DNA of 17,709 nucleotides, taken from DATKKX01 sp035542775. GTDB taxonomy: Bacteria; Planctomycetota; Phycisphaerae; UBA1845; UTPLA1. The stretch spans positions 1 through 17,709 of the forward strand of contig DATKKX010000279.1 of assembly GCA_035542775.1 (NCBI GenBank), read 5' to 3'. Of the stretch, positions 1-5,833 are shown piece by piece. A program made the translations under genes and the position numbers. Below the pieces are notes generated by a model. That model was not told where the DNA came from, did not search any database, and was given only the letters and a program-made list of their open reading frames with translations. How positions within the stretch are numbered: the stretch's first letter is position 1; each line of letters opens with the position of its first letter.

Positions 1-1177
1 CTGCTTTTTCAATCTTTCCGGTCAGTTTCGCCAGACGCATCGGATCGATCGCCGCTGCGAGGGCCTCCTGGCTCGGGACGCGGCCGGACTTGACCAGCTC
101 GGCGAGCGATTGCTCCAGCGTGTGCATTCCCTGGCTCTTGCCGGTCTCGATCATGGCATAGATCAGGTGCGTCTCGTTGTCGCGGATGGCGCGACGGATG
201 GCGGAAGTGGCCACCAGAATCTCGGTTGCCGGCGTGAGCGTCTCGTTGGCCTGATCCCGGACCAAAATCTGACAAATGATGGCCCTGAGGGAAGCGGCGA
301 GCTGGGTCCGCACCTGCATCTGCTGCACGGGGGGAAAAACGTCGATGATGCGGGCCAGCGTCTGGGCGGCGCTGGCGGTGTGCAGGCTGGCGAGGACCAG
401 GTGGCCGGTCTCGGCCGCGGTCAGGGCGGTGGCGACGGTTTCCAGATCGCGCATTTCGCCGATCAGGATGACATCCGGGCGCTGGCGGAGGACGTGCCTC
501 AAGGCGGAGGCGAATGACGGGCTATCCTCACCGATCTGCCGCTGCTCGATGAGGCACGTGCCGTGATCGAAACCGAACTCGATGGGATCCTCGATGGTGA
601 TGACGTGAGCCGCTCGGGTGCGGTTCATATGATCGACGATGGCGGCCAAGGTCGTGCTCTTGCCCTGACCGGTGCATCCGGTGACGAGGACGAGGCCATT
701 GGGAAAATCGGCGAACCGCCGGACCTCGGGCGGCAGGCCCAGGCGCTCGAAAGGCGGAACTTTGGCGGGGATGGCGCGGAAGGCGGCGGCCATCGTGCCT
801 CGTTGATAATGGACGTTGACGCGGTACCGGGCCACGGATCCGGTCGAATCGCGGCCGTCCGCGCCAGGCACCGGCAGGGCCAAGCCGAAGTCCAGGTCGC
901 AATGATCGCGCAGCCGGGCGCGCTGCACTTCCGTGAGGACCGGCTCCATGATCGCCGGGATTTCCTCGGAGCCCAGGCGATGATCATCCAACGGCACCCA
1001 TTGTCCGAAGGTGTACACGGTCGGTGGAGCACCCGCGACGAGCAGGAGATCGCTGGCGCCGCGATGGACAGTCTCAGCCAGGAGCGACATCAGGGCGAAG
1101 CCGGCGGCATGATCGGCCACCGGTCGCGGGACGGGTTGCTCCTGGTCACGCGTAATCTCCAGATCGCCATCGACCAT
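1..1177 (-). CDS. pilT: PilT-like twitching/retraction ATPase, C-terminus cut by window edge
   Basis: This gene is open at the left edge; I translated 392 codons directly, with no stop before position 2. It encodes a hexameric cytoplasmic ATPase of the PilT type, which powers pilus retraction. Visible motifs: Walker A at residues 167-175 (GCTGQGKST), Asp box ITIEDPIEF (193-201), Walker B DVILIGEMRD (235-244), His box GHLVLASLHT (258-267), and a C-terminal SAIRRAIRD helix near 325-333, matching the AIRNLIRE-type motif of PilT. The N-terminal domain (about 25-150) has the PilT pattern, with GASDLLL near 40. The ATG at 1177 lies 11 bp after the pilB stop, with a GAGGG ribosome-binding site, so the two motors are probably co-translated. 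The Walker A loop differs from canonical GPTGSGKST at Pro (Cys168) and Ser (Gln171), while Lys173, Ser174 and Thr175 are kept. A few C-terminal residues lie outside the window. Confidence 0.93.
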   Translation of the reverse strand, partial: MVDGDLEITRDQEQPVPRPVADHAAGFALMSLLAETVHRGASDLLLVAGAPPTVYTFGQWVPLDDHRLGSEEIPAIMEPVLTEVQRARLRDHCDLDFGLALPVPGADGRDSTGSVARYRVNVHYQRGTMAAAFRAIPAKVPPFERLGLPPEVRRFADFPNGLVLVTGCTGQGKSTTLAAIVDHMNRTRAAHVITIEDPIEFGFDHGTCLIEQRQIGEDSPSFASALRHVLRQRPDVILIGEMRDLETVATALTAAETGHLVLASLHTASAAQTLARIIDVFPPVQQMQVRTQLAASLRAIICQILVRDQANETLTPATEILVATSAIRRAIRDNETHLIYAMIETGKSQGMHTLEQSLAELVKSGRVPSQEALAAAIDPMRLAKLTGKIEKA

Positions 1178-1188
1178 TGGTCAAGCCC

Positions 1189-2904
1189 TCAAACCGCACA
1201 GACCCTGAAGACCTCCTCGGCGGTGGTGATGCCCGAGCGCACTTTTTCCATCCCGTCGCTGTAGAGCATGGTCATGCCGGCATCCCGGCTGAGCTTACGA
1301 AGGGTCTGGAGCGTAGCCCCGTCGGAGATGGCCTGGCGGATGTCGTCGTTGGGCACAAACAGCTCGTAGACGCCGATTCGGCCCAGGTATCCGGTGCCGT
1401 GGCACTTGGGACAACCCTCCCCGCGGAGCAGCTTGTCCACGGTAAAGCCGAGCTTCTGCATGGCGTGCCGGATGTTCGGCGTGGGCTCGAATTCCTTCTT
1501 GCAGTGCGGGCACACCTTGCGTACCAGCCGCTGGGCCAGGACGGCGACCAGCGAGGCGCTGATTAGAAAGTTTTCCACGCCGATGTTGTTGAGCCGGACC
1601 ACGGCGGAGGCGGCGTCGTTGGTGTGAAGCGTGGAGAGCACCATGTGGCCGGTCAGCGCCGCTTGAACGGCGGTCCTGGCGGTGTCGTCGTCGCGAATCT
1701 CGCCGACCATGATCACGTCCGGGTCCTGCCGCAGCAACGCCCGGAGGACGGTGCCGAACTTCAGGCCGATCTTCTCGTTGACCTGGAACTGGTTGATCTT
1801 CGGCAGGTTGTATTCGATGGGATCCTCGACGGTACAGACGTTCCGCTCCGGGGAATTGATCTCCAATAGAGCGGCATAGAGCGTGGTGCTCTTGCCGGAA
1901 CCGGTGGGGCCGGTCACCAGCACCAGTCCGTGCGGCTGATTGAGCTGCTGGCGGAACTGCTTGAGCATGTCGATGGAAAATCCCAGGGTCTCCAGGTTGA
2001 TGAGGGCCTTGGAGTTGTCGATGATTCGGATGACCACCTTCTCGCCATGCATGTTCGGCAGGCTCGACACGCGCAAATCGATGGGCCGGCCTTCCATCAT
2101 GACGTGGATGCCGCCGTCCTGCGGAAGGCGCCGCTCGGCGATGTCCATGCCGGCCATGATCTTGATGCGCGAGACGATGGGGGCCATCATCTGCGAGGGC
2201 GGGTTCAGCTTCTCGTAGAGCACGCCGTCCACGCGGTTGCGGATTCGCAGGTGGCCTTCGTCGGGCTCGATGTGGATGTCGCTGGCGCCCTCGCGGACCG
2301 CCGAGTAAATCAGGTAATTCACCAGCTTGATGACGGGCGAATCGCCGGCCATCCCTTCCAGATTGGTGATGTCCTCGACCTTGCTCTCGATCAGCTCGAA
2401 CGTGTCGTCGGAGACGTCCTCGATGATGTCGTCGATGACGAAGACGTTGGCGGATTTGACGTACTGCCCCAGGATCTGCTGAATGTCGGCGCCGGAGGCC
2501 GCAACCACCTGCACCGAGCAGCCGGTCATGCGGGAGATTTCCTCGATGAGGAACACATTGGAGGGCTCGGCCATGGCGAGGGTCAGGACGTTGCGGACCT
2601 TGAAGAGGGGCAGGACGCTGTATTTTTCGAGATAATCGCGGGGCACCACCTCGACGACTTTGGCATCGACCAGGCGGGGCGCCAGCTTGGCGTATGGAAC
2701 GCTGTAGGCCTCCGCGAGAGCCTCGACGACCTGGTCCTCCGAGGCCATGCCCAGCTCAATGAGGATCTCGCCGAGCAACTGCTTGTGGTCTCGGTTTTGT
2801 TGCTCCTCGACGGCCTGTTCGATCTGCTCCTGGGTGAGGATACCCTTGGCCACAAGGATCTGACCCACCTGCTTGCGGGTGCTGGATGTGATGGCGGGCG
2901 GCAT
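1189..2904 (-). CDS. pilB: PilB/GspE-type assembly ATPase
   Basis: The 571-residue protein is a full-length T4P/T2SS extension (assembly) ATPase acting at the inner-membrane platform. Residues 1-150 form an N-terminal MshEN/T2SSE_N-like domain with two tandem G..L...G repeats (about 11-35 and 41-66). The catalytic core carries Walker A GPTGSGKST (332-340), an Asp box around TVEDPIEY (358-365), Walker B DVIMVGEIRD (396-405) and a His box GHMVLSTLHT (419-428). Two CxxC pairs (465/468 and 498/501) form the zinc-binding tetracysteine site typical of PilB/GspE and absent from PilT. The ATG at 2904 has only a weak ribosome-binding site and follows a structured 123-bp gap. The pilT start lies 11 bp downstream. 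I prefer PilB to GspE because of adjacent PilT and the PilMNO set, but planctomycete-type loci blur this distinction. Confidence 0.95.
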   Translation of the reverse strand: MPPAITSSTRKQVGQILVAKGILTQEQIEQAVEEQQNRDHKQLLGEILIELGMASEDQVVEALAEAYSVPYAKLAPRLVDAKVVEVVPRDYLEKYSVLPLFKVRNVLTLAMAEPSNVFLIEEISRMTGCSVQVVAASGADIQQILGQYVKSANVFVIDDIIEDVSDDTFELIESKVEDITNLEGMAGDSPVIKLVNYLIYSAVREGASDIHIEPDEGHLRIRNRVDGVLYEKLNPPSQMMAPIVSRIKIMAGMDIAERRLPQDGGIHVMMEGRPIDLRVSSLPNMHGEKVVIRIIDNSKALINLETLGFSIDMLKQFRQQLNQPHGLVLVTGPTGSGKSTTLYAALLEINSPERNVCTVEDPIEYNLPKINQFQVNEKIGLKFGTVLRALLRQDPDVIMVGEIRDDDTARTAVQAALTGHMVLSTLHTNDAASAVVRLNNIGVENFLISASLVAVLAQRLVRKVCPHCKKEFEPTPNIRHAMQKLGFTVDKLLRGEGCPKCHGTGYLGRIGVYELFVPNDDIRQAISDGATLQTLRKLSRDAGMTMLYSDGMEKVRSGITTAEEVFRVCAV

Positions 2905-2922
2905 AGCGATCTCATTCAGAGG

Positions 2923-2980
2923 GAGGGACGAGGCAGCATCACTTTCGAGCCGCCGCTCGCGCTGCCTGCCCGCGTCCCTC
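2923..2980 (-). promoter_or_regulatory. Nested GC-rich stem-loop upstream of pilB
   Basis: The gap between the STAS gene and pilB contains three nested complementary pairs. The outer helix is GAGGGACG (2923-2930) with CGTCCCTC (2973-2980). The middle helix is GGCAGC (2932-2937) with GCTGCC (2961-2966). The inner helix is CGAGC (2946-2950) with GCTCG (2955-2959). No U-tract follows on the minus strand, so it is not a classical intrinsic terminator. It ends about 20 nt before the pilB ATG and could affect transcript processing or pilB translation. Function is inference. Confidence 0.4.
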
Positions 2981-3027
2981 GATCCTCAACTGTCGTGTAT
3001 TCCGTCCGTTGGTTCACCTCAAACCAC

Positions 3028-3363
3028 TTACGTAAAGCTCTTCACGGCGGATTCCAGGTCCGCGAAGGCCTCAAAACGGCGAGCCAGACGCGTGATCTCA
3101 AGGATCTTGGCGCAGGTCTGATCGAGGCCGCAGAGTTTCACCGTGCCGTAGTCGTCCTCACACTTGTCCTGCAAATCCAGCAGCGTCTCCAGCGCCGCAC
3201 TGTCCATGGTGGTCGCGCATGAGCAGTCGACGACGAGGTTCAACTTCCGTTGATCGACGCACTGGGAGACAACGTCACGAAACAGCTCGACGGCATCTCC
3301 GGACAATTCGTCTTTGACCGTCAAGACGGTCACGTTGCCGTATTCCGTCAAGGCTGTGCTCAC
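3028..3363 (-). CDS. STAS-domain protein, anti-sigma-factor-antagonist type
   Basis: The protein is 111 residues, a single STAS domain of the SpoIIAA/RsbV class, which act as phosphorylation switches binding a kinase or anti-sigma partner. The start of the domain (VTVLTVKDELSGDAVELF, 11-28) and the helix-capping motif MDSAALETLL (53-62) are clear. Ser55 is the expected phosphoacceptor. The start is a GTG at 3363 with a GGAG site about 8 nt upstream; the next in-frame Met is inside the domain. It lies 64 bp after the HD-GYP gene and before pilB. No SpoIIAB/RsbW-type kinase, PP2C phosphatase or sigma factor is in the window, and the local kinase has a HisKA rather than a serine-kinase fold. Its partner is therefore elsewhere, or it binds a component of the pilus control system. 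Confidence 0.85.
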   Translation of the reverse strand: MSTALTEYGNVTVLTVKDELSGDAVELFRDVVSQCVDQRKLNLVVDCSCATTMDSAALETLLDLQDKCEDDYGTVKLCGLDQTCAKILEITRLARRFEAFADLESAVKSFT

Positions 3364-3396
3364 GTCATCGTCTCCACATCTCTGTCGAGCGGTCCA

Positions 3397-3415
3397 ACGG
3401 CCCGTGCCGGGCCGT
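3397..3415 (-). promoter_or_regulatory. Perfect 7-bp GC stem-loop after the HD-GYP gene
   Basis: ACGGCCC (3397-3403) and GGGCCGT (3409-3415) form a perfect 7-bp stem with a 5-nt loop. It begins 12 nt after the HD-GYP stop codon. No U-tract follows, so it is more likely a weak attenuator, processing site or 3'-end stabiliser than an intrinsic terminator. Confidence 0.4.
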
Positions 3416-3427
3416 GCTGCGATCCGA

Positions 3428-5275
3428 TCATGACAAGCGGTCGGCCTGCACCACGCTCTGCGGCTGGTGGATGTCCGACTCCATGGGATCAGGCGATCCG
3501 TGCATGGCAGTGTTGAGGGCGCCCAACTGACTGATGCCGGAGCCCCCGGTGGAGCATTCGCGGGCGTCCTTCATGACGCGCCGCAGATCGAGCTTGAGGA
3601 ATCTCTCCGCCAGCTCGGGGTCGAACTGCGTTCCGGAACAGCGCCGGATCTCGGCGACGACCGTCGGCAGAGGCAGGGCGGCGCGGTAGGTCCGGTCGGT
3701 GGTCATGGCGTCGAAGCAATCGGCCAGACAGATGAGCCGGCCCAGCAACGGCACCGCGTGACTGGCCAGTCCGTAGGGATAGCCGCGCCCATCGACGCGC
3801 TCATGATGATGCAGCACGCCAGGAATCAGGTCGGCGACCTGGCGCACATGCGAGAGAATCCGGGCCCCGACCTCCGGGTGCTTCTTCATGGCGTCAAACT
3901 CTTCCTTGGTCAGCCGGCCGGGCTTGCAGAGGATGGCGTCCGGGACGCCGATCTTGCCGACGTCGTGCAGCAGCCCCCCCAGATAGACCCGCTCACAATC
4001 GACCGGCGACAGCCCTGAAGCGTGCGCCAGGGTGCGGCTGATGAAGGCCACCCGCTCGGAGTGACCGCACGTGTACTGGTCCTTGGCGTCAATGCTGTTG
4101 ACCAGGGCGTGCAGCAGGCCCATGAGGAGGTCGGCCAGGTCATCGTACAGCCGCTGGTTCTCGAGGAAGGCGGCGACGCGATCGGCCACGGCCCGGAGCA
4201 ACTGCACGTCCACCGAGGTGAAGTCGCCCTCGTCGCTGCAATTGATGGCCAGGGCGACGCCCAGGAGGCGCTTCTCATGCCACATGGGCAGGGCCACCAG
4301 ATGCTGCAGCCAGGCCTTGGTCCACTCGAAGCCGGGGCGCTCGCAGACGTCGTTGAGGAGCAGGTAACCTTCGCCGTTATGGCTGGTCAGAGTAAGGCAC
4401 TCCGCGAGGCGGTCAAGATCGTATCGTGTGGGGGCGCCCTCGCCGATCTGGACCACGCGGTTGCTCATGGCCTGGGCCGCAAAGGTGTCGGGCACACCCG
4501 GGGGGGCGTGCACTCCGGTGTGCTCGCTCAACACGAAGGCCATGGCTCGTACCCGCGATACCTCCAGCAGCTCCTGGCCTACGCGTCTGATCATGTCGGC
4601 GGGCTTTTGTGGAAGTCCCATCATGCCGCTGATCTGATAGATCAGGTGCTGTTCTTCGTAGGTATTCTCGAGGTTCTGGGTGAGGACGGCGATCTCCTCG
4701 CGCGTAGCCTCCAGCTCGCGGGCTTGTTCGACGTTCAGGCGCAGCAGCTCGGCGGCGGTCAAGGTCAGACCGTCGGGGACGGCACCGGCGTCAGCGGCGG
4801 CTCGCTTCATGGTCTGCTCATCGAGTTCGCACTGGGTGCAGAGCCGGAGGAACCCCTCGCCGCTCCCATCGGTCAGCATCATCACGCCCAGGACGACGCC
4901 CATCACGCGTTGCCGGTGGCGCACCGGCGTAACGATCACCCCAAGATCGGGACCCCAGGAATTCAACGGTGCCGGAGCCGGCGGCAACTGCTCCGGCTGG
5001 GACGGATCCCCGGCGCAAGCCGCCACGGCCAGCGAGGTGAGTTCCTCGCGGAATCGCTTCCCGTGGGACCACAGGAGCGTCCAAAGCCTCGCCGCCTCGG
5101 AATCGACCGACAGACATTCGCCCCGGCGATTCCACAACGACAGCCAGACGCCGGACTTTCGCCATCGCCGCGCCAGTTGATCGAAGGCTGCACGGGAGAT
5201 GGGCCAGGTCACCTCTTGGGTGGGCAGTCGCCCGACCTTGGCTCTGGTCACGATCGCGTTGCGTGCTTCAGTCAC
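3428..5275 (-). CDS. GAF plus HD-GYP c-di-GMP phosphodiesterase
   Basis: HD-GYP proteins hydrolyse c-di-GMP at a metal centre, which lowers the signal and usually favours motility. I place the start at the GTG at 5275, because GGAGGA (5283-5288) sits 7 nt upstream; the TTG at 5290 overlaps that site. The product is 615 residues. It has an N-terminal unassigned domain (about 25-145), a coiled-coil stretch (about 180-215), a GAF-like domain (about 220-375) and an HD-GYP domain (about 385-570). The HD pair is in LLHDVGKIGVPD (His437-Asp438) and the GYP motif is in HHHERVDGRGYPYGL (Gly498-Tyr499-Pro500); both look intact. No membrane segment is visible. The gene overlaps the receiver gene by 8 bp, suggesting coupled translation and a REC/HD-GYP pair like RpfG but as two polypeptides. 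About 45 C-terminal residues are low-complexity and unassigned. Confidence 0.92.
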   Translation of the reverse strand: MTEARNAIVTRAKVGRLPTQEVTWPISRAAFDQLARRWRKSGVWLSLWNRRGECLSVDSEAARLWTLLWSHGKRFREELTSLAVAACAGDPSQPEQLPPAPAPLNSWGPDLGVIVTPVRHRQRVMGVVLGVMMLTDGSGEGFLRLCTQCELDEQTMKRAAADAGAVPDGLTLTAAELLRLNVEQARELEATREEIAVLTQNLENTYEEQHLIYQISGMMGLPQKPADMIRRVGQELLEVSRVRAMAFVLSEHTGVHAPPGVPDTFAAQAMSNRVVQIGEGAPTRYDLDRLAECLTLTSHNGEGYLLLNDVCERPGFEWTKAWLQHLVALPMWHEKRLLGVALAINCSDEGDFTSVDVQLLRAVADRVAAFLENQRLYDDLADLLMGLLHALVNSIDAKDQYTCGHSERVAFISRTLAHASGLSPVDCERVYLGGLLHDVGKIGVPDAILCKPGRLTKEEFDAMKKHPEVGARILSHVRQVADLIPGVLHHHERVDGRGYPYGLASHAVPLLGRLICLADCFDAMTTDRTYRAALPLPTVVAEIRRCSGTQFDPELAERFLKLDLRRVMKDARECSTGGSGISQLGALNTAMHGSPDPMESDIHQPQSVVQADRLS

Positions 5276-5675
5276 GATGTCGTCCTCCAAGGGTCTCGGC
5301 GACCGCTCCGCCGAGTATCTCCTGGGTCGTTCGCAGGATCTCTCGCGGGCTGAACGGCTTGGGCAGGACCTTGCGGACGTTGGTTTCCTTCAGGTCCTGG
5401 TCGTTCATCGAGAAGCCGCGGGCCGTCAACATGACGACCGGGATGTTGCAGGTGCCGGGCTCGGCGCGGAGTTTCGCGCAGAGCTCCAGACCGCTGAGCA
5501 TCGGCATCTGATAATCGGTGATGATCAGGGCCGGCGTATGCTGCACCGCCAGGTTGAGGCCCTCCTCGCCGTCGGCGGCGGTGATGACCTCGTAGCCGGC
5601 ATTGCGGAGCTTGGTGGACACGACGTGCAGAATGTGCGGTTCGTCATCGCAAACCAGAATCGTCTGCTGACCCAT
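5268..5675 (-). CDS. Stand-alone response-regulator receiver (REC) protein
   Basis: The protein is 135 residues and consists of one CheY-like receiver with no output domain. The phosphorylation pocket is complete: Asp10-Asp11 in VCDDEP, phosphoacceptor Asp54 in IITDYQMP, Thr84 in MLTARG and Lys106 in LPKPFSP. The ATG at 5675 is preferred because the receiver fold starts there and a G-rich site (GGGGGG) lies about 9 nt upstream; an in-frame GTG at 5759 would add 28 unrelated residues. It sits between a histidine kinase and an HD-GYP gene that it overlaps by 8 bp. It is therefore a likely phosphorylation target of the kinase and a likely partner of the HD-GYP protein. A CheY-like action on the pilus motors is an alternative. 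Confidence 0.93.
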   Translation of the reverse strand: MGQQTILVCDDEPHILHVVSTKLRNAGYEVITAADGEEGLNLAVQHTPALIITDYQMPMLSGLELCAKLRAEPGTCNIPVVMLTARGFSMNDQDLKETNVRKVLPKPFSPREILRTTQEILGGAVAETLGGRHRD

Positions 5676-5753
5676 ATTGAGTACCCCCCATTCACGAGAA
5701 TCACGGCGCGAGAGTCCGTTCTCGCACGCGACCTGCCGGCCTTCAGGGCGCCG

Positions 5754-5807
5754 GAGCACGGACGAGCGGGCACATCATCCCGCCTTCCGTATCCGAGCAC
5801 GGACAAG
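5754..5807. repeat. Pair of 13-bp direct repeats ahead of the receiver gene
   Basis: GAGCACGGACGAG (5754-5766) and GAGCACGGACAAG (5795-5807) differ at one base and start 41 bp apart, in the 158-bp gap between the histidine kinase and receiver genes. The spacing is about four helical turns, which would suit a dimeric regulator. This is suggestive only; chance similarity in GC-rich DNA is possible. Confidence 0.3.
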
Positions 5808-5820
5808 CCGGGCTTGCCCG
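5800..5820 (-). promoter_or_regulatory. Stem-loop just after the histidine kinase gene
   Basis: On the minus strand CGGGCAAG and CTTGTCCG can pair (8 bp including one G-U) around a 5-nt loop. The hairpin starts 13 nt after the kinase stop codon. No U-run follows, so a canonical terminator is not supported. It partly overlaps one of the direct repeats. Confidence 0.35.
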
Positions 5821-5833
5821 CGCCACCCGCCTG

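Noticed and set aside
528..902. Minus-strand 124-codon ORF and a nearby 135-codon ORF at 625-1032
   Set aside because: Both are other-frame shadows of pilT, which runs open from 1177 to the window edge.
1930..3222. Plus-strand ORF of 430 codons over pilB and the STAS gene
   Set aside because: It is antisense to genes with intact catalytic motifs, is rich in Asp, Val, Leu, Gly and His, and has no recognisable domain. It is a GC-driven shadow.
3397..3415. Rho-independent terminator
   Set aside because: The stem is good, but no U-tract follows on the minus strand; the same holds for the hairpins at 2923-2980 and 5800-5820.
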